DNA from: Elephas maximus indicus | Taxonomy: Eukaryota; Chordata; Mammalia; Proboscidea; Elephantidae | DNA: 64,000 bases | Direction of reading: 5' to 3' | Assembly (NCBI RefSeq): GCF_024166365.1 | Contig: NC_064831.1 | Coordinates: 31,858,768-31,922,767 of the forward strand | Shown here: piece after piece, positions 10,311 to 20,194 of the stretch | How positions within the stretch are numbered: position 1 is the stretch's first letter | Layout: each line of letters begins with the position of its first letter | The notes under the pieces: generated by a model | Seen by the model: only the letters and a program-made list of their open reading frames with translations | Database searches by the model: none | Told to the model about the DNA's origin: nothing | Program-made: the position numbers and the translations under genes

Positions 10311-10562
10311 CTAGTCATTTGGTGGGAGTTACAAGAACTATGGCTAGTAGGGCCATATTAAGTAATTCACTGCACTGCGGCACTGCAAACCTACTTCTAA
10401 GGCACTTTTTACAAGGCATTAACGTGTTTGTTTTAGCCTTCTCCATTGAGCACTAAGATTCTCCAAGGTGGTTTGTGTCTTATTCAATGCCCTATTATAG
10501 TGCCTTGGAAAAAATTGATGCCCAGGAAACACTTACTCAATTGATGTATTAACCACTAATAT

Positions 10563-10885
10563 GATTTTTTTTTTTTTTTTTTATGATGTTGTTAGCTGCT
10601 GCCAAGTTGACCCCTGACTCATGGTGGCCCCATACACACAGGATCAGACCTTTGTGATCCATAGGGTTTTCATTGGCTGATTTTTCAGAAATAGATCACC
10701 AGGCCTTTCTTCCTAGTTTGACTTAGTCCAGAAGCACCACCGAAACCTGTTCCGCGTCCTAGCAACATGTAAGCCTCCACTGGCAAATGGGTGGATGAAT
10801 GTGCATGGGGCACATTGGCCGGGAACCAAACCTGGGTCTCCCCTACGGAAGGCAAGAATTTTACCACTGAACTATCACTGCCCCC
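10563..10885 (-). mobile_element. tRNA-Gly-headed SINE with A-tail, minus strand
   Basis: It has a T-run (A-tail complement) near 10565-10582, then GTTGTTAGCTGCTGCC, GGCTGATTTTTCAGAAATAG and ATCACCAGGCCTTTCTTCC. The tRNA-head complement includes AATTTTACCACTGAAC. TSDs AACCACTAATAT lie at 10551-10562 and 10886-10897. Confidence 0.87.
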
Positions 10886-10897
10886 AACCACTAATAT

Positions 10898-12520
10898 ACA
10901 CAAGCACTATATAAGCCCTCAGAAATAAAGGACTATAAACCTACAAAGTGGCAAAGGATAGAGTTCTGAGCAAAGCTTCTCTAGACTTTGCCCCCACCTC
11001 TGTAGCTGAGGCAGATTTTCATTTCCTTGTGTCTTCCTCTTTATGTCCCTTCTCTAATTTCTCAATTTCTGGCTGGGGTGGCTCTGGAGTGGCAGCAGCT
11101 ATGCTCTCATTGATCAGCCCGCAATTTAGAACTGGCATTCCTTTTCATTCCTTGTGGGGTCATCAGCCTCCCCTTCAACGCTTGTAAGTCCATGCCGAGA
11201 CACAGTGGCCAGGAAAGCATGGCTCCCCTGGGCAGATTCTTTGTGTGGGAGCTGAGGAACCTCAGCCTGCCTCTCCACTTCCTTCCCTCGCATTCCACAG
11301 CAGGTGTGGGGGGCGCAAGCAGGTGTGGGGGGCGCAATCTCGTCATGCTTCTTGTTAAGCTGCATCTGCTCCTGGTTTTCAGAGTTCCTGATCATTTTCA
11401 CTTCAAAACGTTAGGCTGTATTTATCTGTCATGTCACCCAAGCTGGTCCTTGGAATTTCTGACCAGGAAACATTTGAGATTTGTTGTTAATGAGCCCTGT
11501 GACCTTGAACAAGTGGCTAACCTTCCTGACCCTCAGCCTCCTCTGTAAAAGGAGGGGAGATGATTGCAAGCCCCTCTGACTCTAACATCAAGTGCGTCTA
11601 GAGGGTCACATGAACCCTCAGTGCTTGAAATCCCTTTAAATTAGATTAGCAGCTGGTTTAGGCACTGGCCTGCTTGGGGCCACCTGCTGGACACCACCAC
11701 CATGAAGTCCTCTGTCAGATGCTGACCTCCCAGCCTCCCACTGACACTATCTTGCCTAAACCTGCAGTTCTAAGGAAAAATTCCTCAAAAACCTCTGAGT
11801 AGCCTAAGCTTTCCCAGGGCTCCTTGGGGGTTCAAAGGTGAAGTCAATGTTTGCCTCCAAGTAAGACTTCATTAGCTGCTATTGCCAATCAGAGCTGTCT
11901 TCTCTGAGCAGACACTGACTCCCTGGAACTTTGCAGGTCAGCAGGTCAACAGCTTAACATGAGGAATCTGCAAATGTCAGTGGTCCCGTCCACCAGAACT
12001 GGCAGGTGCACGCAAGCTTCTCTGCCAGCTCAGTGCTCTGGTGGCCCATCAGGGACCAGTGAAAAACACCTGCCTCGTCTTGCTGTGAGACCCAGGCCCC
12101 ATCAGACATCAGATTGCAAATCCAAGCTGGAGCCGGAAACTGGAATCTCTCTCCTGGGTGTTCCAGCAGGCTCACTATCAAGCAATGACATGGCTTTCAA
12201 GAAGAGCTTGTTTTTCTTCTTATGGTATTTTTATTCCCGTGGGAATCAATAAGTAGAAACCTATTTGTAAGGTAATGGGTGAAAATGATTGCTGGGTTTT
12301 TAAGACGCTTTTTCTGATGTTCCAATTTTTATTTAACTCAGTGGTGACGGTTACACTGACAGCCACACTTTTTCATGATCCAGCGACATCTTCTTTGCTT
12401 AATACTGCATTAAACACTGTTGGAAAAGTAACATCTCTTGGATGGCTTTTCCCCCACGGTGTTCGTAGCCTTTGTGACGCCACCTCCGGAGGAGTGACAA
12501 TGTTTCAGCAAAAGTCCACT
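10898..12520. other. No confirmed gene; weak candidate pseudogene inside
   Basis: Mostly unassigned. The minus strand over about 11126-11401 holds a 91-codon open frame containing MKMIRNSENQEQMQLNKKHD. It looks protein-like at its start but shifts frame downstream, and a 19-bp unit (AGGTGTGGGGGGCGCAAGC) is tandemly duplicated at 11302-11338. I do not recognise it and give it no function. Confidence 0.35.
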
Positions 12521-12705
12521 CTTTTTTTTTTTTTGGTAAAAATATATACACAACACCGCATTAGTGAGTTCAACCTTTTTCAGGTGTACAACTTAATGAT
12601 GTCAATTACGTTAATCATTCCCATCACTGCAAACAGAAACTCACAGCTTCCCAAACAATGGCTCTCCCTTTCTGCTTCCTTCTCGCCCCTGGTAGAAGTC
12701 AACTC
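12521..12705 (-). mobile_element. Old L1 3'-region fragment, minus strand
   Basis: A T-run is followed by GGTAAAAATATATACACAAC, GTTCAACCTTTTTCAGGTG, TACAACTTAATGATGTC and CAAACAGAAACTCACAG, the reverse complement of a common mammalian L1 3'-UTR segment. Confidence 0.6.
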
Positions 12706-12775
12706 TTGATGAAGGAATACAATTTGGGGCAGAGAAGCATCTCAGGATGGGCATAGATGTCTGCCTTCCTCAGGT

Positions 12776-12986
12776 AAATGTAAAACCAGTTGGCATGTAG
12801 TCAATTCCAAGTCACGGTGACCCCATGTGTGTCAGAGTAGAACTGCACTTCACGAGGTGTTCAATGGCTAATTTTTTCAGAAATAGATTTCCAGGCCTTT
12901 CTTCCAAGGCACCTCTGGGTAGGTTCGAACCTCCCACCTTTCAGTTAGCAGCTGAATGTGTTAGCCATTTGCACCACCCAGGGACT
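12776..12986 (-). mobile_element. AfroSINE, older longer subtype, with TSD
   Basis: Blocks run from AAAACCAGTTGGCATGTAG through GTGTGTCAGAGTAGAACTG and AATTTTTTCAGAAATAGAT to CACCACCCAGGGACTCC. CCTTCCTCAGGT/AT at about 12764-12775 and 12987-12998 forms the target duplication. Confidence 0.9.
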
Positions 12987-12999
12987 CCCTTCCTCAGAT

Positions 13000-13660
13000 T
13001 AATGGGCTTAGCGGAATGTCCTTGGGAATGATGCTGGCCCAGAGTTGACTGCTACCGCACACACCTCTAGAATAGACTTTATTCTGACTAGGAAAAGGCC
13101 ACCAAGTGAGCATTTTTTAATTAAAACTCCCTGAACCTTACTTATTAAGAATTTTGGCACAGGCTGAGAGTGAAATTTTTCCTGCATGGTCCTTCTGGGA
13201 GCTACCTAGATGACTTTGGCAGTGAATGGATATATAAATAACATTTAGGATTATTATTATTGTGCTAGGTTCTCACCCTGTGAAACTCATGGGGAATTCT
13301 AATGCCCAGATTTGCTTGTTATGAATACTGTGCCCTTTACCTGCCTCTAAGTGCACTGGGGATGAGGTAGTTGAAGGCTTTGTGGGGGTTAAAAGAGGGC
13401 AACATTTGGAGGGCAACATTTGGAAGATCCATTAATAGAAGTCAGTGCAGAAGTCATTCTGCACATGATTAAATAGGTTACAACAAATTATTCCCTTATT
13501 TCAGGTAATTCATTCACTCCCCGAGTCCCCAGGGATGTAAACAGCAGGCAGGTTTTCCACCTGTCTCAGGAATGAATGTGGATTGCATTGGCCCAGTGGG
13601 TAATGAGGTTATAGAATAAATGACACTGACCTGGCCACAGAGGAAGAAACTGGGACTTGG
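13000..13660. other. No gene recognised
   Basis: No coding feature seen. GGAGGGCAACATTTGGA is tandemly doubled near 13397-13425. Confidence 0.4.
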
Positions 13661-13665
13661 CACAG

Positions 13666-14165
13666 TGTCTTAGTCATCTAGTACTACTACAACAGAAACA
13701 CCACAAGTGGGTGGCTTTAACAAATAGAAATTTATTCTTTCACAGTCTCGGAGGCTAGACGTCCAAATTCAGGCCGTCAGCTTCAGGGGATGGCTTTCGC
13801 TCTGTGTCAGTTCTGGGGGAAAGTACCTGTCATCAATCTTCCCCCTGGTCTAGGAGCTTCTCCTCACAGGAACCCCAGGTCCAAAGGATGTGCTCTTGGT
13901 GGCATGAGGTTCCCCAGTCTCTTGTTTCTCTCTTCTGTGTCTCGAAAGAGATTGACTTAAGGCAAAACCAAATCTTGTATGTTGAGTCCTGCCTCATTAA
14001 CTTAACTGCCTCTAATCCTGCCCCGTTAACATCATAGAGGTAGGATTTACAACACAAAGGAAAATCACATCAGATCACAAAGTGGTGGACAATCACACAA
14101 TACTAGGAATCATGGCCTGGCCAAGTTGACACACATTTTGGAGGGACACAATTCAATCCATAGCA
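13666..14165 (-). mobile_element. Solo MaLR/ERVL-like LTR with exact 5-bp TSD
   Basis: The 500-bp element begins TGTCTTAGTCATCTAGTAC and ends CAATCCATAGCA on the plus strand, flanked by CACAG on both sides (13661-13665, 14166-14170). The body matches 3760-4299 block for block, without the 44-bp duplication seen there. Confidence 0.9.
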
Positions 14166-14299
14166 CACAGGGAGGCCACACCTTTAACCAGATGGGACAC
14201 TTTTGGGAGGCAGGGGGTGGGGTGGTGGACTGTTCCCAAAATTTTAGAGGAGAGCTTCTATTTAGAAATGCTGGTACCAGATTCTATGCTGCCCGCTTG

Positions 14300-14712
14300 G
14301 TAAATATTTGAGTCTTCACCACGTGCCAGGAACTGTCCTCCGTACTAGTCCAGGGTGGTAAGGAAGTCAGACAAGATCCCTGGTTTCTGGAAGCTCAAAT
14401 TCTAGGGTGTGGGTGGGAGAAGACAAATGATAAATAAGTAAACAAGCAAACAAAAGATATGATAAACTCAGAAAGTTAACAATGATGCAGGTCAATAAAA
14501 CAGAGAACCGTGATGGAAAGTGACTGGGAAAGGTAGATTGGACTATTCTGATAGAGTGAGCAGGGACAGTGTCACAGAGCGGGTAACATTTGAAAGATGA
14601 GAAGGAGCCGGACCTGTGAAGTGTTTTCTAAGAAGAAGGAATAGAAGTACAAATACCTTAGTGCAAGAACGTGACTGGCATGTTCCAGGAGCAGAAAGGC
14701 CCTATGCAGCCT
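14300..14712 (+). mobile_element. Ancient mammalian repeat, family unresolved
   Basis: CACGTGCCAGGAACTGTCC, AAATAAGTAAACAAGCAAAC, GAAAGTGACTGGGAAAGG and GAAGGAGCCGGACCTGTG follow the order of a long, non-coding ancient repeat shared by many mammals. The same type recurs at 62405-63800. Confidence 0.5.
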
Positions 14713-14713
14713 G

Positions 14714-14922
14714 GAGACCCTGGGTAGTACAGATAGTTAATGCACTCAGAAGCTAACCAAAAGGTTGGAAGTTTGAGTCCACTCAGAGGTGCTTCAGAAG
14801 AAAGGTCTAGAGATCTACTTCTGAAAAACCAGCCATAGAAAACCCTAAGGAGCACAGTTCTGTTCTGACACACATGGGGTAGCCATGAGTTGGAATTTAC
14901 TTGACAGCAACTAGTTTTATTA
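14714..14922 (+). mobile_element. AfroSINE, older longer subtype, plus strand
   Basis: It starts AGACCCTGGGTAGTACAGAT and passes through CTAACCAAAAGGTTGGAAG, GATCTACTTCTGAAAAACC and TCTGACACACATGGGG to CTTGACAGCAACTAG. Confidence 0.88.
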
Positions 14923-16304
14923 AAAGTGCCCATTTGTGAGGCAGAGCCAACATGACACTATAGACAGAAGTACCATGCCATCCCTCTGCACCAAAGGCAT
15001 GAACAAATGGAAAGAGAACAGCAAAAGAAGCCCACAGCCAACAGAAGAAAGGAAATAATAAATATTAGAGGAGAATTAGATGAAATAGAGAACAGAAAAA
15101 CAGTGGAAAGAATCAACAAACCAAAAGTGGGTTCTTTGAAAGAATCAACAAAATAGACAAACCACTGGCCAAACTGATGAAAGGAAAACAGGAGAGGAAG
15201 CAAATAACCGAAATAGGAAATGACATGGGGGACATTACAACAGACCCAACTGAAATAAAAAGGATCATAACAAAGTACTATGAAAGACTATACTCTAACA
15301 AATTTGAAAACCTAGAGGAAAGGGACAAATTTCTAGAAACACACTACCTACCTAACCCAACCAAACTGAGGTAGAAAATTAGAACAGACCCATAACAAGA
15401 GAAAAGACTGAAAAGGTAATAAAAAATACTCCTGACAAAAAAAGCGCTGGCCCGGATGGCTTCACTGGAGAATTCTACCAGACATTCAGAGAACTTACAC
15501 CAGTACTACTCAAACTATTTCAGAGCATAGAAAAGGAAGGTATATGTCCAAATTCATTCTATGAAGCCAGTATAACCCTGATACCAAAACCAGAAAAAGA
15601 CCATAAAAAAAAAAAAGAATTACAGACCAATACCTCTCATGAATATAGATGTAAAAATTTTCAACAGAGTTCTAGCCAATAGAATTCAGCATCATATTAA
15701 AAAAAAATAATACACGACCGAGTGAGATTCATACCAGGTATGCAAGGATGAATCAACATTAGAAAATCAATCAGCATAATCCACCACATGAACAGAACAA
15801 AAGAATCACATGATCATCTCAGTGGATGCCGAAAAGACGTTTGATAAAGTCCAACATCCATTCCTGATTTAAAAAAACTCTCAATAAATAGGTAGAGAAG
15901 GGAAAGTCCTTTACATAATAAAGGGCATCAATTCAAAACCAACAGCCAATATCATTCTTAATGGAGAGAGGATGAAAACATTCCCCCTGAGAACAGGAAC
16001 AAGACAAGGATGCCCTTTATCACCAATTTAACATTCTTCTGGAAGTCACAGCTAGAGCAATAAGGCAAGGAAAAGAAATAAAGGACATCCAAACTTGTAA
16101 TGAAGAAGTAAAACTGTCCGTATTTGCAGATGATATGATACTGTACACAGAGAACCCAAAGGACTCAACAAGAAAACCACCGGAACTAACAGAAAGATTC
16201 AGCAGAGTAACAGGATACAAGATAAACATACAAAAATCAGTTGGATTCCTATATACCAATAAAGAAAACGACGAAAAGGAAATCAGGAAAGCAATATCAT
16301 TTAT

Positions 16305-16450
16305 GTTGTTGTTGTTAGACGCCATCGAGTCGGTTCCGACTCATAGCAACCCTATAGGACAGAGTAGAACTGCCCCATAGGGCGGTTGGTGGATTTGAAC
16401 TGCCGACCTTTTGGTTAGCAGCCAAGCTGTTAACCACTACGCCAGGGCTC
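16305..16450 (-). mobile_element. AfroSINE inside L1, 13-bp perfect TSD
   Basis: It opens GTTGTTGTTAGACGCCATCG and closes AACCACTACGCCAGGGCTC. CAATATCATTTAT is present at 16292-16304 and 16451-16463, and the L1 reads continuously when one copy and the SINE are removed. The middle is slightly shortened. Confidence 0.95.
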
Positions 16451-16802
16451 CAATATCATTTATATTACCCCCTAAAAAAAATTAAATACTTGGGAATAAA
16501 TCTGACCAGGGACATAAAAGGCCTATACAAAGAAAACTACAAAACACTACGGCAAGAAACCAAGCGGGACTGTGGAGAGCAGGGTAGCTGAAAGCAAATT
16601 AAGAAGTAAACAGCATGTGAAGAAAGGAGACAAAGAAGATGATGTAACCTAGAGGAGAAAAACAACTTTATCAACAGAAGAACCAACTGAGTCACAAACA
16701 AGGACTTATCAATATCAACCAAATGGGCTCAAAGAGCTCCAGCTAAGTTGTAAACAAGTACTTATCAACACCAGCCAAAAGGGCTCAGAGAGCCCCAACG
16801 TG

Positions 16803-16809
16803 TATAAAA
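16803..16809 (+). promoter_or_regulatory. TATA box of the LTR promoter
   Basis: TATAAAA inside GTGTATAAAAGAAGAG, about 230 bp into the LTR and 460 bp before its polyadenylation signal, as expected for a retroviral U3 promoter. Present activity is unknown. Confidence 0.6.
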
Positions 16810-17264
16810 GAAGAGACACTAAGACTCAGCTTTGCTCAGAGCATATCAGAGCCACCCTCTTTCGGACAGTGGAGAGGCGGTGTGAGACCCCTTACTTGCC
16901 AGAGGACTCCCTGTGTCAGAGATTGATTGACCAAGGTCCCAGAGCAAGCTGAGTTTGGAAGTAACTGCAATTGGCCCCTGAGCCACCCTGTTCTCCACTC
17001 AGTCTGAAGGGAAGTCGATTCCTCTGCGACCCTAGCTTGACGAGAGTCTTGCTGAGGTAGAGGCCTGATATCGTGCTCCTGAGCCCAAGGAGACAACGTG
17101 GTCAAGAGTGACAGAGGTGTCTGGACTTTGGACTTTGAACCTTAGACTTTGGACTTTGGAGTTTGTTTGCCATAAGCGTGCTTGCTCTCTTTCTCTCTCT
17201 TACCCTTTTGGTGACTGAGGCCTCTGGCGTCCAGGGTAGCCAAGAACCTGTATGCTTAATAATT

Positions 17265-17270
17265 AATAAA
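17265..17270 (+). promoter_or_regulatory. LTR polyadenylation signal
   Basis: AATAAA within TTAATAATTAATAAAGACATT, 60 bp before the LTR end, fitting the R/U5 boundary of a retroviral LTR. Confidence 0.6.
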
Positions 17271-19103
17271 GACATTGTGGAAAGACACAAATCGTTTGGA
17301 GTAGTTGATAGTGACCCCCTCCTCACGACAAGGACCTACATATATGGAAAAATACATCATGGTCATGGAAAGGTAGACTCAAATTTGTGAAAATGTCAAT
17401 TCTACCCAAAGCAATCTACAAATACAATGCAATCCCAATCTAAATACCAACAGAATTCTTTAATGAGATGGAAAAATTAATCATTAACTTTGTATGGAAG
17501 AGAAAGAGGCCCTGGAGAAGTAAAGTACTATTGAAAAAAAGAATAAAGTAGGAGGCCTCCCACTACCTGGCCTCAGAACCTACTGTATAGCTACAGTAGT
17601 CAATACAGCCTGGTACTGACACAATGACAGACACGCTGACGAATGGAACAGAATAAAAAACCTAGATGTAAATCTACCCACCTGTGGTCACTTGATCTTC
17701 AATAAAGGCCCAAAGTTCATTAAATGGAGAAAAGACAGTCTTTTTAACAAATGGTTCCAGCAAAACTGAATTTCCATCTGTAAAAAAAATGGAACAGGAC
17801 CTATACCTCACACCATACACAAAAACTAATTCAAAATGGATCAAAGACCTAAATATAAAACCAAAAACTATAAAGATCATGGAAGAAAAAATAAAGTCAA
17901 CACTAGAGGCCCTAACACAGAGAACAAATAGGATACAAACCATAACTAAGAATACACAAACACCAGAAGATAAGCTAGATAACTGGGATCTTATAAAAAT
18001 GAAACACTTATGCTCATCAAAAAACTTTGCCAAAAGACTAAAAATAGAACCTACAGACTAGGAAAAAAAATTTTGGCTATGACAAATCCGACCGAGGTCT
18101 AATCTCTAAAAATCTATAGGAAAATCCAAGAACTCATGAAAAGGTTTACAAACAGAAAGAAACAATTTTTGATGGCAACGAGGAAGGGGGGGGTGGGGAT
18201 GGAAAAACACTAAATAGACAATAGATAAGCTGTAACTTTGATGAAGGGTAAGACAGTACACAATACTAGGGAAACCAGCACAACTTCTCCGAGGCAAGGT
18301 CATGGAAGCTTCATAGACACATCCAAATCCCTGAGGGGCCAAATTACTGGGCTGAGGGCTGGGGACCACAGTCTCAGGGGACATCTAGCTCAATTGGCAT
18401 AACATAATTTATAAAGAAATGTTCTCCATTTTACTTTGGTGAGTAGCCTCTGGGGTGTTAAAGTTTGTGAGCGACCATCTAAAATATTCTACTGGTCTCA
18501 CCCCATTCAGAGCAAGCAAGGATGAAGAAAACCAAAGACACAAGGGAAAGATTAGTCCAAAGGACTAATGGACCACAACTACCACAACTTCCACCAGACC
18601 GAGTCCAGCACAACTAGATGGTGCCCGGCTACCACCACTGGCTGCTCTGACAGGGATCACAATAGAGGGTTCAGGACAAAGCTGGAGAAAAATGTAAACA
18701 AAATTCTAACTCACAAAAAAAGACCAGACTTACTGGTCTTACAGAGACTGGAGAAACCCTGAGAGTATGGCCCCCAACACCCTTTTAACCCAGTACTGAA
18801 GACACTCCTGAAGTTCACGCTTCAGCCAAAGATTAGACAGGCACATAAAACAAAACAAGACTAATTGGGCACACCAGCCCAGGGCAAGGACTTGAAGGCA
18901 GGAGGGGACAGGAAAGCTGGTAATGGGGAACCCAAGGTTAAGAAGGGGGGATGTTGACATGTTGTGGGCTTGGCAATCAATGTCACAAAACAATATGCAT
19001 ATTAACTGTTCAAAGAGAAACTAATTTGCTCTGTAAACCTTCATATAAAGTACAATAAAAAATTAATTAATTAAAAAAAGACAAATGTATAGAGACCAAA
19101 GTT

Positions 19104-19853
19104 ATTTATTTTAATTTTTATTGTGCTTTAAGTGAAAGTTTACAGATCAAGTCAGCCTCTCATACAAAAATTTATATACACCTTTCTATATACTCCTAAT
19201 TGCTCTCTCCCTAATAAGACAGCACACTCCTTCCCTCCACTTTCTATTTTCATGTCCACTTGGCCAGCTTCTGACCTCCTCTGCTCTCTCATCTTCTCTC
19301 AAGACAGGAAATGCCAACATAGTCTCATATGTCTACTTGATCCAAAAAGCTCATTTTTCACCAGTATCGTTTTCTTTGCCATAGTCCAGTCCAATCCCTG
19401 TCTAAAGAGTTGGCTTTGGGAATGGTTCCTGTCTTGGGCTAACAGAAGGTCTGGGGACCATGACCTCCAGAGTCCTTCTAGTCTCAGTCAGACCATTAAG
19501 TCTGGTCTTTTTATGAGAATTTGAGGTCTGCATCCCACTGCTCTCCTGTTCCCTCAGCGGCTCTCAGTTGTGCTTCCTGTCAGGGCAGTCATCATTTGTA
19601 GCTGGGCACCATCTAGCTCTTCTGGTCTCAGACCTACGCGGTCTCTGGCTCATGTGGTCCTTTCTGTCTCTTGGGCTCATAATTACCTTGTGTCTTTGAT
19701 GTTCTTCATTCTCCCTTGCTCCAGGTGGGTTGAGACCCATTGATGCATCTTAGCTGGCTGGTTGCTAGCATTTAAGACCCCAGAAGCCACTCTCCAAAGT
19801 GGGATACAGAATGTTTTCTTAATAGATTTTATTATGCCAATTGACTTAGATGT
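19104..19853 (-). mobile_element. L1 3'-end segment forming the 3' half of a U6/L1 chimera
   Basis: Read on the minus strand this is an L1 3' UTR. Its blocks match 50460-51210 in reverse, including GGTCAATTGGCAT (here AGTCAATTGGCAT), TTAAGAAAACATTCTG, GTTGAGACC-type text and the end AAACTTTCACTTAAAGCAC then AATAAAAATTAAAATAAAT. The start of the L1 text lies immediately after the U6 terminal T-run. GAGACCAAAGTT flanks the whole unit (19092-19103, 19964-19975). Confidence 0.9.
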
Positions 19854-19962
19854 AAAAATATGGAATGCTTCCTAAATTTGCTTGTCATCCTTGCACAGGG
19901 GCCATGCTAATCTTCTCTACATCGTTCCAATTTTAGCATATGTGCTGCCAAGGAAGCTAGCA
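19854..19962 (-). pseudogene. RNU6: U6 spliceosomal snRNA pseudogene (5' half of a U6/L1 chimera)
   Basis: The reverse complement matches almost the full length of U6 snRNA, the catalytic spliceosomal RNA. Diagnostic pieces on the plus strand are AAAAATATGGAATGCTTCC, GTCATCCTTGCACAGGGGCC, ATGCTAATCTTCTCTACATC and TTCCAATTTTAGCATATG. Scattered substitutions (for example in the 5' hairpin, and GCA for GCG in the conserved central region) indicate decay. No U6-type upstream elements (PSE or TATA at -25) are visible beyond 19962, where the target duplication begins. A retroposed copy, not a transcribed gene. Confidence 0.93.
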
Positions 19963-19975
19963 GGAGACCAAAGTT

Positions 19976-20194
19976 TATTATTGGCTATCGCCGGGAGGAA
20001 GGAGCAGAAAGGAGGGGGGATTAATGGTGATGGAAAAATTGTATTGATTATGGGTAAGGTTGCATAGCCAATTATTGTATCTGTCTTTAATAAGGTGTAC
20101 ACCTGTAAAAAGTCAAATTGCCAAGAGTTGTGTGATAGATATACAGTCATGCACAGTATAATGTCCAGTGTTGGTGGTCTGGCTCCAGCCCTCC
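19976..20194. other. No gene recognised
   Basis: Short spacer between the U6/L1 insertion and the PPAN pseudogene; GAGACCAAAGTTTATTATTGG resembles an LTR R-region complement, but no ends are seen. Confidence 0.35.

Larger units (their letters stand above)
16571..17330 (+). mobile_element. Solo retroviral LTR (760 bp) inside L1
   Basis: The ends are TGTGGAGAGC and CCTCACGACA. Flanks GGGAC (16566-16570) and AGGAC (17331-17335) indicate a 5-bp duplication with one change, and the L1 sequence resumes at once. A TATA box (16803-16809) and AATAAA (17265-17270) give a U3-R-U5 layout. Two imperfect copies of a roughly 50-bp unit lie in U3 (about 16694-16796), and short TTTGGACTTTG repeats lie at 17125-17163. 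No internal viral genes adjoin. Confidence 0.88.
14936..19075 (+). mobile_element. L1 LINE, degraded, interrupted by a SINE and a solo LTR
   Basis: From about 15005 the sequence is L1 ORF2-derived, with frameshifts throughout. Examples are the reverse-transcriptase lead-in GCGCTGGCCCGGATGGCTTC (15445-15464), CGTATTTGCAGATGATATG (the FADD-type catalytic motif, near 16118-16136) and TTAAATGGAGAAAAGACAG. The 3' UTR is readable from about 18170 to the TACAATAAAAAATTAATTAA tail. The first 70 bp (GAGGCAGAGCCAACATGACAC) look like an L1 5'-UTR piece joined straight to ORF2, implying a large internal deletion. An AfroSINE (16305-16450) and an LTR (16571-17330) interrupt it. Confidence 0.85.

Noticed and set aside
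12275-12709. 144-codon plus-strand open frame
   Set aside because: Its second half is antisense to an old L1 3' region; no protein-like composition.
16571-17330. Exogenous or intact provirus
   Set aside because: Only one LTR is present and the L1 continues directly on both sides, so it is a solo LTR.
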